A stretch of DNA of 64,000 nt from assembly GCA_034664085.1 (NCBI GenBank), contig JAXDII010000100.1, positions 1-64,000 of the forward strand, given 5' to 3'. This document shows, piece after piece, positions 8,314 through 16,725 of this stretch. The translations under genes were made by a program, and so were the position numbers. Position 1 is the stretch's first letter; the number at the start of each line of letters is the position of its first letter. The notes beneath the pieces are model-generated. The model was not told the origin of the DNA. It searched no databases and saw nothing but the letters and a program-made list of their open reading frames with translations. Origin of the DNA: JACVRW01 sp034664085 (lineage in GTDB: Bacteria; Actinomycetota; Thermoleophilia; Solirubrobacterales; Thermoleophilaceae).

Positions 8314-9151
8314 AGACCTCTCCGGACAGCTCGATGGACTTGAAACGGCGCATGTTCTCGGTGATCGCGACCTCGGCCGGCAGCCGCTCGGTGCTCGAGG
8401 CACCGAAGAAGCCCACCACACCGGGCACGCGCTCGATCACGTAGCGGGCGTCCTCCGGCTCGGCCAGCGGACCGCCGTGGCACAGCACGATCACGTCGGG
8501 GTTGGCGGCCTTGCCGGCGTCGTGCATCGCACGCACGCGCTCGGTCGCCTCGTCGAGCGACATCGCAGTACGGGCGCCGATCGCGCCGCTGACGGTCGTT
8601 CCCATGTGCGGCACGAGGATGTCAGCGCCGGCGCGCGCCATGTCGGCGGCCTGCTGCTCGTCGAACACGTACGGGGCCGTGAGCATGTCGAGCTCGTGGG
8701 CGGTGCGGATCATGTCCACCTCCAGCCCGTAGCCCATGCCGGTCTCCTCGAACGTGTCGCGGATCGCACCCTCGAACAGGCCGACGGTCGGGAAGTTCTG
8801 CACGCCGGAGAAGCCGAGCCGCTTGAGGTCCTCGAGGAACAGGGGCATCTGCCGGAACGGGTCGGTGCCGCACACGCCGGCCAGGACCGGCGCCCGCTTG
8901 ACCACCGGCAGCACCTCGCCGGCCATCTCAACCACGATCGCGTTGGCGTCGCCGTAGGGCATCAGCCCGGCCGCTGAGCCGCGCCCGGCCATCCGGTAGC
9001 GGCCGGAGTTGTAGATGATGATCAGGTCCACGCCGCCGGCCTCGGCGCACTTGGCCGACAGCCCGGTTCCGGCGCCGGCTCCGATGATCGCGCTGCCTTT
9101 CGCGATCTGCTCCCGCAGCGCTTCCAGCGCAGCCGCACGTTCGATTCTCAT
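8300..9151 (-). CDS. Phosphoenolpyruvate hydrolase-family TIM-barrel protein (Tm-1 C-terminal-like)
   Basis: A 283-residue TIM-barrel protein with the family's characteristic IGAGAGTGLSAKCAEAGG opening, VCGTDPFRQM and GVQNFPTVGLFEG strands, and a C-terminal GFFGASSTERLP loop. The family is annotated as phosphoenolpyruvate hydrolase or TIM-barrel signal protein, with little biochemistry behind the name. Its start overlaps the stop of a UPF0261 protein; in plant Tm-1 and many fungi these two modules are fused in one chain. That pairing, inside a sugar-degradation operon, suggests a joint metabolic enzyme. The substrate is unknown. Confidence 0.8.
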   Translation of the reverse strand: MRIERAAALEALREQIAKGSAIIGAGAGTGLSAKCAEAGGVDLIIIYNSGRYRMAGRGSAAGLMPYGDANAIVVEMAGEVLPVVKRAPVLAGVCGTDPFRQMPLFLEDLKRLGFSGVQNFPTVGLFEGAIRDTFEETGMGYGLEVDMIRTAHELDMLTAPYVFDEQQAADMARAGADILVPHMGTTVSGAIGARTAMSLDEATERVRAMHDAGKAANPDVIVLCHGGPLAEPEDARYVIERVPGVVGFFGASSTERLPAEVAITENMRRFKSIELSGEVYARD

Positions 9152-10392
9152 CTGGTGACGAGCTCCTTCTTGTCATGTGAATGGTCGTAGAGGTCAACGA
9201 AGCGCTCGGCGAGCGCGTCGGCAAACTCGGGATCGTTGATCGCGAGGTCGAGCTCGACGAGCGCCACGTTCGCGGGCGCCTCGGCCCGCAGCGCGCCGAA
9301 CAGCGCGGCGTCCGCTTCGGGATCGTGGAAGGGCTGCCCCGCGACGGACAGGGCGGAGACACCGCGCAGCGGCATCAGCACGGCGCACGGCCCCTTGCTC
9401 CCGCTCAGCTTGCGCGCGATCTGGCGGCCTAGCTCGGCGCACTCCTCCGCCGAGGTCCGCATCAGCGTCACGGCTGGATTGTGGCGGTAGAGGCGTCGCT
9501 CGCCGAAGCGCTCCGGGACGCTGTCGGCGGGCCCGAAGTTCACCATGTCGAGTGCCCCGAGCGAGACGACGCGCGGCGCACCGGCCGCTCCGCCCTCGGC
9601 TAGCCGGTCCGGTCCGGCCGACAGGATGCCGCCGACCAGCTCGTCCGCCAGCTCGGTGGTGGTCACGTCGACCGTTCCGGCCAGCTCGCCCTCGGCCAGG
9701 AGGCGCTCCATCGAGCGGCCGCCCGTGCCGTTGGCGTTGAACACGAGCGTCTCGAACCCGCGCTCGTCGAGCAGCCGGCGCACGCGCGTAACGCACGGGG
9801 TGGTGACGCCGAACATCGTGGCGCCGACCAGCGGCCGGGCCGCTCCGCTGGGGCGAAAGCCTTCGCGCGCGCGAGCCATGCCGGCGATCGCGCCGGCCGC
9901 GTTGGCGAGCACCCGCTCGGAGAAGCGGTTGAGCCCGGCGATGTCGACCACCGGGTACGCGAGCGTGATGTCGGAGTCCCCGAGGAAGGGGCGGGTGTCA
10001 CCGGCGACGACCGTGGAGACGATCATCTTCGGCACGCCCAGCGGCAGCGCGCGCATGGCGGTCGCGGCCAGCGAGGCGCCGCCGGAGCCGGTCAGGGCAA
10101 GGATGCCCGAGAAGCGGCCTTCGTCGAAGAGGCGGCGCACGACGGTCGCGGCGCCGGCGGCCATCGTCGCGATGGCGGCCCCGCGGTCGCCCGCGGCGGC
10201 CAGCTCGTCGGCCGATGCCCCGGCGGCCTCCGCCACTTCCGTGCGTGCGACGTCGACGGCGAACGGCGCCGGCGCGAGCACGCCCACGTCGACGGTCAGG
10301 GTGCGGCAGCCGAGCTCGTGCAGGCGCTCCTGCACGTAGGTGTACTCGTCGCCCTTGGTGTCGAACGTGCCGATTAGGAGGACGGTCGTCAT
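9148..10392 (-). CDS. Tm-1-like ATP-binding domain protein (UPF0261)
   Basis: A 414-residue UPF0261 protein. It opens with VLLIGTFDTKGDEY, the family hallmark, followed by the conserved ALTGSGGASLAATAMRALPLG and FGVTTPCVTRVRRLL segments. The tomato homologue Tm-1 binds tobamovirus replication proteins, but bacterial members sit in catabolic operons and are presumed metabolic enzymes. ATG at 10392 has GGAGG 8 bases upstream, a clear independent ribosome site, and lies just downstream of a strong intercistronic hairpin. Its stop overlaps the TIM-barrel gene (ATGA). Confidence 0.82.
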   Translation of the reverse strand: MTTVLLIGTFDTKGDEYTYVQERLHELGCRTLTVDVGVLAPAPFAVDVARTEVAEAAGASADELAAAGDRGAAIATMAAGAATVVRRLFDEGRFSGILALTGSGGASLAATAMRALPLGVPKMIVSTVVAGDTRPFLGDSDITLAYPVVDIAGLNRFSERVLANAAGAIAGMARAREGFRPSGAARPLVGATMFGVTTPCVTRVRRLLDERGFETLVFNANGTGGRSMERLLAEGELAGTVDVTTTELADELVGGILSAGPDRLAEGGAAGAPRVVSLGALDMVNFGPADSVPERFGERRLYRHNPAVTLMRTSAEECAELGRQIARKLSGSKGPCAVLMPLRGVSALSVAGQPFHDPEADAALFGALRAEAPANVALVELDLAINDPEFADALAERFVDLYDHSHDKKELVTR

Positions 10393-10412
10393 TTCAATAC
10401 CTCCGCGGACCG

Positions 10413-10447
10413 CCGGCCCGGCCCCGGCTTAGCCGGAGCCGGGCCGG
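10413..10447 (-). terminator. Strong intercistronic hairpin without T-tract
   Basis: CCGGCCCGGC (10413-10422) pairs perfectly with GCCGGGCCGG (10438-10447). After one C/A mismatch an inner 5-bp stem (10424-10428 with 10432-10436) closes a 3-base loop. It lies between the isomerase stop and the UPF0261 start and has no run of T. It may act as an attenuator or an RNA-processing/stability element that sets the ratio of importer to downstream enzymes, rather than as a full terminator. Confidence 0.45.
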
Positions 10448-10455
10448 ACCCCCGG

Positions 10456-11310
10456 TCACGCAGCGGCGTGCTCCTCGAGCTTCGACTCGACGAGTGGCCG
10501 CAGGTACTCCAGGCACGCTCGCGCGTCCTGGTCGGGCTCGATGCCCCGGCTATGGAACCCCGTTTCCATGGTCAGGTAGCCATCGAATCCGGTCTCGATG
10601 AGCGCGTCGATCATGGAGGGGAAGTCCCCAACGCCCTCGCCCGGCGGCAGCCGGTCGTTGTCCGAGATGTGGATGTGCTTCAGATCCGCACCCATCTCGT
10701 AGACGTAGTCGGTCAGCACCTCGTGCCGCCAGAGGACGTGGAACGTGTCGAACATCAGCTTCACGTTCTCCGCGCCCACGTCCTCCATCAGCTCGATCGC
10801 GTCGTACGAGCTCTCGCACATGTTGGTGTCGTGCGGCGTCGGCTCGATCACCAGCGTCACTCCGTGCTCGGCCGCCGCGTCGGCGATCTCCTTCAGCGCC
10901 TCCTGCGACCACTTCCAGGCCTGGCGCCGGGTGGTGCCGAACACGCGCCACCCGGGCAGGTAGATCAGCGTCTTGCTGCCCCACTCTGCGCACAGCTCGG
11001 CGAGCTCCTTGTAGTGCTCGACGGTCTGCCGCCGCTCCTCGGCCATGGGCGACACCGGGTTGTTGCCCGGACCGCCCGAGGGGGCGGGGAGCATGCTCGA
11101 GCACACGATCCCGTGCTGGTCGAGCAGCTCCTTCACCTCCCTGCGTCGCTCCTTGGTGAGGTGGCCGGGCCACGCGTGCGGCGCGCCGGCCCCGATCTCG
11201 ATGCCGTCGTACCCGATGCGCGCGAGACGCTTGATCGTCTCGTCGAGCGTGTACGACGGGGTCCACACGAAGAAGCTCGTGTAGGCCCAGTTGTTGTACG
11301 CGAACTTCAT
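10456..11310 (-). CDS. Sugar phosphate isomerase/epimerase (xylose-isomerase-like TIM barrel)
   Basis: A 284-residue AP-endonuclease-2 fold protein. Likely metal ligands are in LVIEPTPHD (Glu), LMFDTFHV (Asp/His), KHIHISDND (His) and YLTMETG (Glu), the arrangement seen in tagatose/psicose epimerases and IolE/IolI-type enzymes. It should isomerise, epimerise or dehydrate the imported sugar. The ATG at 11310 overlaps the TAA of the binding-protein gene, so it is translationally coupled to the importer. Which sugar is used cannot be decided here. Confidence 0.85.
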   Translation of the reverse strand: MKFAYNNWAYTSFFVWTPSYTLDETIKRLARIGYDGIEIGAGAPHAWPGHLTKERRREVKELLDQHGIVCSSMLPAPSGGPGNNPVSPMAEERRQTVEHYKELAELCAEWGSKTLIYLPGWRVFGTTRRQAWKWSQEALKEIADAAAEHGVTLVIEPTPHDTNMCESSYDAIELMEDVGAENVKLMFDTFHVLWRHEVLTDYVYEMGADLKHIHISDNDRLPPGEGVGDFPSMIDALIETGFDGYLTMETGFHSRGIEPDQDARACLEYLRPLVESKLEEHAAA

Positions 11311-12365
11311 TAGAACGTCGTGCCGTCGAACTTGGCGACGTTGTCCGCGGTAGCCAGCGGGTTCTCCTGCTGGATCCGCTTGGGGAGCGACTCGCCGGCG
11401 CACAGCTTGGCCGCGGCCAGGATGTGCTCCGGAACCGGCAGCGGGTAGACGACCGTCGCGGCGTACTGGCCGGCCTCGATCGCCCGCAGCGCCGACTCCT
11501 GGCCGTCGACGCCGACCACCTTGATCTCGTCCTGGCGGCCCGCCTCGCGGATCGCCTGGATCGCGCCCAGCGACATCTCGTCGTTGTGCGTGAACACGGC
11601 GTCGATCTCACCGGCGCCGAAGCGCTGGAGCAGGTTCTCCATCACCTGGAGGCCCTTGTCGCGCGCGTAGTCGGCGGTCTCGCTCGCGATGACCTTGATG
11701 TCGCTGCCCTGGAGGGCCTCCTCGAAGCCCTTGTTGCGGTCGATCGTCGGCGAGGCGCCGAGCGATCCCTGCAGCTCGACGACATTGCCCTTGCCGCCAA
11801 GCGTCTCGACGATGTACTCGCCGCCAACGCGGCCGGCCTCGACGTTGTCGGAACCGATGTAGGTGGACACGGGCGAGTCGACGTTGCGGTCGGAGGCGAT
11901 CACCTTGATGCCCTTGTCCGTTGCCCGCTTCGCGGCGGGCGCAAGCGCCTTGGCGTCTGCCGGCGACAGAATCAGGACGTCTACGCCGCGCGCGATCAGG
12001 TCGTCGACCTGCGACGACTGCGTGGCCGCATCACCGCGAGCGTCGGTGGTGAACAGCTCCATGTTCGGGAAGCCCTTGGCGGTCTCCTCGCTGCGGCTGA
12101 TCGCCGCCGCGCCGTAGGGGAACGAGGTGTCGCTCCACGACACGCCGACCTTGCAGCTCGCGTCGCGCGCCTTCTGGGTGAGCCGCAGCGCTTCCTTGCA
12201 CTCGCCGACGCAGTAGACGCTCGCTTCACCCGGCTTGAGCTTGGCGAACGCCTCGTCGCCACCGCCGCTGCCGCCGCCGTTGTCGTCGTCACTGCCGCAG
12301 CTCGCCGCAACCAGCGCGGCCATGCAGACCGTGACGACCGCTCCTGCCTTCAACCGACTCCCCAT
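11310..12365 (-). CDS. Sugar ABC transporter substrate-binding lipoprotein (RbsB type)
   Basis: A 351-residue periplasmic-binding-protein-1 family receptor. It has a short Sec signal ending in a lipobox (LVAASC), a Gly/Asp/Ser-rich tether, then the type I fold with sugar-binding motifs SPADAKALAPAAKRATDKGI, ASDRNVD and THNDEMSLGAIQAI. It feeds the RbsC/RbsA-type membrane complex encoded just upstream. The ATG at 12365 shares one base with the TGA of the permease gene and GGAGGAG precedes it. Four cysteines after the lipobox (including YCVGEC and SCKVG) are unusual for the family and could form disulfides outside the membrane. Confidence 0.92.
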   Translation of the reverse strand: MGSRLKAGAVVTVCMAALVAASCGSDDDNGGGSGGGDEAFAKLKPGEASVYCVGECKEALRLTQKARDASCKVGVSWSDTSFPYGAAAISRSEETAKGFPNMELFTTDARGDAATQSSQVDDLIARGVDVLILSPADAKALAPAAKRATDKGIKVIASDRNVDSPVSTYIGSDNVEAGRVGGEYIVETLGGKGNVVELQGSLGASPTIDRNKGFEEALQGSDIKVIASETADYARDKGLQVMENLLQRFGAGEIDAVFTHNDEMSLGAIQAIREAGRQDEIKVVGVDGQESALRAIEAGQYAATVVYPLPVPEHILAAAKLCAGESLPKRIQQENPLATADNVAKFDGTTF

Positions 12366-13432
12366 CACGTCTCCTCCTCTGCTTTGGACCAGGATGTTCC
12401 TTCTCCCTCCGCGCCCTCGGGCGTCCTTCTGGCCGCCTTCGAGCGACTGCGCAGCGCCTGCCCGGCCAGCAACACGGCGGCCAGGATCACCACGCCCTTC
12501 ACGATCTGCTGGTCGAACGGCGAGACCCCCGCGAGGTTGAGCAGGTTCGCCACGACCGCCAGCAGCAGTGCGCCGGCGACCGTGCCGGGCATGCCGCCGA
12601 CTCCGCCCATCAGGCTGGTGCCGCCGATCACGACCGCGGCGATCGCGTCCAGCTCGGCCAGGTTGCCGGCGGTCGGGTCGCCCACGCTCAGCCGCGACGC
12701 GGTCATGATGCCCGCGATCCCGGCGCAGGCGCCGCTGACCGCGTAGGCGCCGATCAGGTTGCGCTTTGTGCGCACCCCAGACAGCCGCGCCGCCTCCTGG
12801 CTCCCGCCGATGGCGTACAGGAAGCGCCCGAAGGACAGGTGCCGCAGCACCGCCCAGCCGATCAGCGCCAACACCGCGAAGACGATCAGCGGCCCGGGGA
12901 TCCTGCCGATGCCACCGCTGCCCAGGAAGTCGACGACGCCGTTCGGCAGGAAGAACTCCTGCGGGCCGCCGTCGGTTATTCGCAGCGCCACGCCACGGCC
13001 GATCACCAGCGTCGCCAGCGTCATGATGAACGGCTGGATCCCGAACAGCGCGACGCCGCAGCCGTTGAACACGCCGACGAGCGTGGCCAACGCGATCACG
13101 GTCGGCAGGATCGCGATGAGCGGATAGCCGGCCTCGGCCATGATCGCCATCACCACCGCCGAGATGGCCAGGATCGAGCCCACCGACAGGTCGATGCCGC
13201 CGGTGAGGATCACGAAGGTCATGCCGACCGCGATGACGCCGACGATCGAGGCTTGGCGCGCGACGTTGAGCAGGTTGGTGACCTGGAAGAACTCGGGCGA
13301 GACAAGCCCCGTGATCGCCACGAGCAGCACCAGGATCGCCAGCGGCATCCAGTTGCCGCGCAGTCCCCCGGGCACCCTGAAGGGCAGCTTGGACGCGCCC
13401 AGTCGATCCGCCGCCGCCGCGTCTGACCTCAT
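12365..13432 (-). CDS. Sugar ABC transporter permease (RbsC type)
   Basis: A 355-residue integral membrane permease of the branched/ribose type with eight to ten hydrophobic segments. Family motifs include GMTFVILTGGIDLSVGS and AVVIGGTSLMGGVGGMPGTVAGALLL. It forms the channel for the monosaccharide importer together with the adjacent double ATPase and lipoprotein receptor. Its ATG overlaps the ATPase stop (ATGA at 13429-13432). A short charged tail (SRSKAARRTPEG) follows the last helix. Confidence 0.93.
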   Translation of the reverse strand: MRSDAAAADRLGASKLPFRVPGGLRGNWMPLAILVLLVAITGLVSPEFFQVTNLLNVARQASIVGVIAVGMTFVILTGGIDLSVGSILAISAVVMAIMAEAGYPLIAILPTVIALATLVGVFNGCGVALFGIQPFIMTLATLVIGRGVALRITDGGPQEFFLPNGVVDFLGSGGIGRIPGPLIVFAVLALIGWAVLRHLSFGRFLYAIGGSQEAARLSGVRTKRNLIGAYAVSGACAGIAGIMTASRLSVGDPTAGNLAELDAIAAVVIGGTSLMGGVGGMPGTVAGALLLAVVANLLNLAGVSPFDQQIVKGVVILAAVLLAGQALRSRSKAARRTPEGAEGEGTSWSKAEEET

Positions 13433-14982
13433 CCTTCCTCCTCCTTGGCGGTGGCCTCGACCACGGCGCCGACGTCCGTGGCGCCAACCACGTCCGATCC
13501 GCCGCCCACGGCGTGCGCCATGACCGACTCCTCGGTCGCCTCGTCTCCATCCAGGTCCGCGACGATCCGGCCCTGGCGCATGACGAGGATGCGGTCGCTC
13601 ATCTCCAGCACCTCGGGCAGCTCCGAGGAGATCAGGATCACCCCCACCCCGTCCTTCGCCAGCCCGCGGATGATCCCGTAGATCTCGCGCTTGCTCCCCA
13701 CGTCGATTCCACGCGTGGGCTCATCCAAGATCAGTACGGACACGCCCGCCTCGAGCCACTTCGCGAGCACGACCTTCTGCTGGTTGCCGCCAGACAGCGT
13801 CCCCACCGGCGCCGTCACGTCGGCCACACGGATGTCGAGCGACGTCCGGTAGCCGGCCGCCACGCCGCGCTCCGCGCGCGGCTGCACGGCGCTCAGCCCG
13901 GCCGCCGCGAGCGCCACCATCGGGATGTTCTCGGCGGTGGACAGGTTCTTGAAGAGGCCCTGCGTCGCGCGGTCCTCCGGGACCAGCCCGATGCCGTTCC
14001 GGATCGCGTCGGTCGGTGAGCGCAGCGCGACCGCGCGGCCGCCGACGGCCACCTCGCCGCCGTCGATCGGGTCCGCCCCGAAGATCGCCCGCGCCATCTC
14101 CGTGCGCCCGGCGCCGCGCAGGCCCGCCACCCCGAGCACCTCGCCCTTCTGCAGGCGGAAGCTGATGTCGGACAGGACTCCCTCCCGGCTGAGGCCCTCC
14201 ACACGCAGCGCCTCCCGATCGTCGTCGCGCTGGGTGGGCACGCGCGCGAAGCCCTCCAGCTCGCGGCCGACCATCATCGAGATCAGCGCGTCGCTGCTGG
14301 TGTCGGCGATGCTGCCCTGGCCGGCCGGGCGGCCGTCCTTGAGCACGACGTAGTTGTCGGCCAGCCCGAAGATCTCCTCGAGCCGGTGGGAGATGAAGAT
14401 CGTCGCGATGCCGTGGTCACGCAGCGAGCGCACCATCTCGAGCAGCCGGTCGACGTCCTGCCCGCCGAGCACGGCGGTCGGCTCGTCGAGGATCAGGATG
14501 TGCACCTGGCGGTGCAGCGCCTTGGCGATCTCGAGCATCTGCCGCTCCGCGACGCTCAGCTCGGCGACCCGGCGGTCCGCCGGGATATCCATGCCCATCG
14601 ACTGGAGGAACTGCTCCGCCTCGCGCCGTGCTCCGCGCCAGTTGATGAAGCCGCGCGTCTTCGGGTAGCTCCGGAACAGCAGGTTCTCCGCGACGGTCAG
14701 CGCCGGGAACAGGTTCAGCTCCTGGTAGACCGTCGCGATCCCGTGCCGCTCGGCGTCGAGCGGCGTCTGGATGCCTGCGGGCTCGCCCTCGATCAGGATC
14801 TCGCCGGAGTCGGGGTGCTCGGCCCCGGCCAGCACCTTGATCAGCGTGGACTTGCCCGCGCCGTTCTCTCCGACCAGCGCGAGGATCTCCCCGTCGTCGA
14901 CGTGCAGCGAGACGTCGTCGAGCGCCTGCACGCCGACGAAGCGCTTCGAGATCGAGCGCATCTCCAGGCGCGCCGGCGTCAC
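13429..14982 (-). CDS. Sugar ABC transporter double ATPase (RbsA/MglA type)
   Basis: A 517-residue ATPase with two fused ABC domains. Domain 1 has Walker A GENGAGKST near residue 40 and Walker B LILDEPTAVL. Domain 2 has the degenerate Walker A GLRGAGRTE usual for this family, a perfect signature LSGGNQQKV and Walker B LILDEPTRGID. It energises the monosaccharide importer from the cytoplasmic side. The start is the GTG at 14982, which overlaps the DeoR stop as GTGA; the open frame further upstream is a shadow of that regulator. An acidic C-terminal extension ends in EEEG. Confidence 0.93.
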   Translation of the reverse strand: MTPARLEMRSISKRFVGVQALDDVSLHVDDGEILALVGENGAGKSTLIKVLAGAEHPDSGEILIEGEPAGIQTPLDAERHGIATVYQELNLFPALTVAENLLFRSYPKTRGFINWRGARREAEQFLQSMGMDIPADRRVAELSVAERQMLEIAKALHRQVHILILDEPTAVLGGQDVDRLLEMVRSLRDHGIATIFISHRLEEIFGLADNYVVLKDGRPAGQGSIADTSSDALISMMVGRELEGFARVPTQRDDDREALRVEGLSREGVLSDISFRLQKGEVLGVAGLRGAGRTEMARAIFGADPIDGGEVAVGGRAVALRSPTDAIRNGIGLVPEDRATQGLFKNLSTAENIPMVALAAAGLSAVQPRAERGVAAGYRTSLDIRVADVTAPVGTLSGGNQQKVVLAKWLEAGVSVLILDEPTRGIDVGSKREIYGIIRGLAKDGVGVILISSELPEVLEMSDRILVMRQGRIVADLDGDEATEESVMAHAVGGGSDVVGATDVGAVVEATAKEEEG

Positions 14983-15872
14983 GAGCGCTGCTCCTGCGGC
15001 TGAGCGCCGTCGGGGGCCGCCTCGGCGCCGGCGTCGTCCTCGTCCGCGAGCGCCACCTCGACCTCGACCCCGCGCGAGCGCAGGCCCGCGAGCTGCTCGG
15101 CGGTCGTCTCGTCGTCGACGATGACCAGGTCGAAGGCGTCGAAGTCGACGATCAGGTGCATCGCCCGCTTCGCGAACTTCGAGACGTCCACGAGCAGGAT
15201 CGACTCGCCGGCGATCTCGATCATCGCGCGCTTGAGCGCGGCGTGGTCGGCCTCGCGGTGGAAGGCGCCGAGCTCGAGGTCGATCGCGGAGACCGACAGG
15301 AAGCACTGGTCGACGCGAAAGTGCTTGAGCCAGTTCTCCGTCAGGACGCCGCCGAACGAGTCGTACTTCGGGCGGTAGGCGCCGCCGACGAAGATGACCT
15401 CCATCGACGCGTCGGGGATGTCGCGCAGCTTGTCGATCACCGAGACGAAGTTCGTGACGATCGTGAGCTGGGGGATCGTCGCGAGGTGCGGCAGCATCGC
15501 GAGCGCGGTCGTCGAGTCGTCGAGGACGAGGCTCGAGCCGGGAGCCACGTGCTGGGCGGCCGCGCGTGCGATGCCCTCCTTGGCGTCCATGTTCTCGCCG
15601 ACGCGAAAGGCGAGGGAGCTTTCGTAGAGGCTCGAGGGCTGGGCGGTCGCGCCGCCGCGCACCTTGCGCACGACCCCGCGCGCCTCGAGCGCGTCGAGAT
15701 CCCGGTGCACGGTCATGACGCTTACGGCGAACTGCTCGACCAGCTCGTGCACGGTGACCTCCTGCTGCTCGAGCAAAAGCAGCTGTATGGCCTCGCGGCG
15801 AGCGCCGGCGGACAGCGGTGCTTGATCGTCGATGTCAGGAGCCCTCCCGCCCACTGGCGCGATGTATACCAC
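14979..15872 (-). CDS. DeoR-family transcriptional repressor
   Basis: A 297-residue regulator and the first gene of the ten-gene sugar operon, so probably autoregulated. A DeoR-type helix-turn-helix lies at about residues 25-75 (VTVHELVEQFAVSVMTVHRDLDALEARG, VRKVRGGA). The effector domain is ISOCOT-like with DDSTTAL and VFVGGAYR-like motifs that bind phosphorylated sugars. The apparent GTG start has no clear ribosome site; a second in-frame GTG lies six codons in. The C-terminus is acidic and low-complexity. A TTATC/GATAA inverted repeat 13 bp upstream is a likely operator. Confidence 0.9.
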   Translation of the reverse strand: MVYIAPVGGRAPDIDDQAPLSAGARREAIQLLLLEQQEVTVHELVEQFAVSVMTVHRDLDALEARGVVRKVRGGATAQPSSLYESSLAFRVGENMDAKEGIARAAAQHVAPGSSLVLDDSTTALAMLPHLATIPQLTIVTNFVSVIDKLRDIPDASMEVIFVGGAYRPKYDSFGGVLTENWLKHFRVDQCFLSVSAIDLELGAFHREADHAALKRAMIEIAGESILLVDVSKFAKRAMHLIVDFDAFDLVIVDDETTAEQLAGLRSRGVEVEVALADEDDAGAEAAPDGAQPQEQRS

Positions 15873-15884
15873 TTTGGCGAGTTC

Positions 15885-15904
15885 TTATCACCAGGAAGCG
15901 ATAA
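15885..15904. promoter_or_regulatory. Candidate DeoR operator: TTATC-N10-GATAA
   Basis: TTATC (15885-15889) and GATAA (15900-15904) form a perfect 5-bp inverted repeat one helical turn and a half apart, in the 93-bp region between the divergent DeoR and GntR genes. DeoR-family proteins bind such spaced AT-rich dyads. A separate dyad-like ATGTATACCA (15862-15871) overlaps the DeoR start codon and resembles GntR-type sites. The region could therefore be read by both regulators. Prediction only. Confidence 0.4.
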
Positions 15905-15965
15905 ATTCACCTGTCCCTAACACAACTGGGCTGCCCCCGCCCTCAGTTGGCCATACTGGCGCCCG

Positions 15966-16718
15966 ATGTCGCCCCGGCCGATCGCCTACAGAGCCCTGGC
16001 TGCGGAGCTCCGCGATGCGCTCCAGCAGGGCAAGTACCGCCAGGGCGAGCAGATCCCGACCGAGGCCGAGCTGAGCGAGAGCTTCGGCGTCAGCCGCCAG
16101 ACCGTGCGGCGGGCGCTGCAGGACCTCGTCGCCGAGGGACTCGTCTTTCGCGTGCCCGGGCGCGGGTCGTTCGCGGCGCTGCCGGCCCGCTCGGGGCAGT
16201 ACCTGCGCTCGGTGGGATCGGTCGACGACCTGCTCGCCATGTCGCTCGACACGGTGCTCGAGGTGATGGAGCCGCTCACCGAGCAGATCGACGTCGATGC
16301 CGCCGGGCGGCTCGGCCTGGCCTCCGACGAGGTGATGCACGCGGTCATCCGCAGGCTCCATCGCGACCTCCCGTTCGCGGTGACCCAGCTCTGGCTCCCG
16401 CCGCAGATCGGCCGGCGCGCCGCCGAATCGGGTGCGCTGGCCAAGCGCGGCGAGCGGACGCGCGAGACGGTCATCAGCATGATCGACAGCCTCGGCGAGC
16501 ACCACGTCGCCGGCGCGCAGCAGAGCATCACCGCGGTCACCGTCCCGCCGCAGTTCGAGGAGCCGCTCGGGCTGGCACCGGGGGCGCCGGCCCTGCGCGC
16601 CGACCGGCTCTATCTCGACACCACCGACACGCCGGTCGAGCTGGCCACGAGCCACTTCCACCCCGCGCGCTACTCGTACCGGCTGCAGCTGCGCCGGTCG
16701 ATCGACGACGCCCGCTGA
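15966..16718 (+). CDS. GntR-family regulator with UTRA domain (HutC subfamily)
   Basis: A 250-residue regulator. The GntR winged helix is at residues 5-72 (YRQGEQIPTEAELSESFGVSRQTVRRAL). The rest is a UTRA ligand domain ending with the family's ARYSYRLQLRR. It diverges from the DeoR-headed sugar operon and may respond to the same or a related metabolite. No Shine-Dalgarno sequence is visible; CATACT lies 8 bp before the ATG, so a leaderless transcript is possible. It ends 7 bp from the convergent CoA-transferase gene. Confidence 0.88.
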   Translation: MSPRPIAYRALAAELRDALQQGKYRQGEQIPTEAELSESFGVSRQTVRRALQDLVAEGLVFRVPGRGSFAALPARSGQYLRSVGSVDDLLAMSLDTVLEVMEPLTEQIDVDAAGRLGLASDEVMHAVIRRLHRDLPFAVTQLWLPPQIGRRAAESGALAKRGERTRETVISMIDSLGEHHVAGAQQSITAVTVPPQFEEPLGLAPGAPALRADRLYLDTTDTPVELATSHFHPARYSYRLQLRRSIDDAR

Positions 16719-16725
16719 GCGCGCG

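Noticed and set aside
10413..10447. Rho-independent terminator
   Set aside because: Stem is strong but no T-run follows on either strand; kept only as a hairpin of uncertain role.
15862..15871. Tenth member of the TAGTATATC motif family
   Set aside because: ATGTATACCA fits the loose dyad but differs from the consensus at several positions and lies in a separate sugar operon, so it was not counted.
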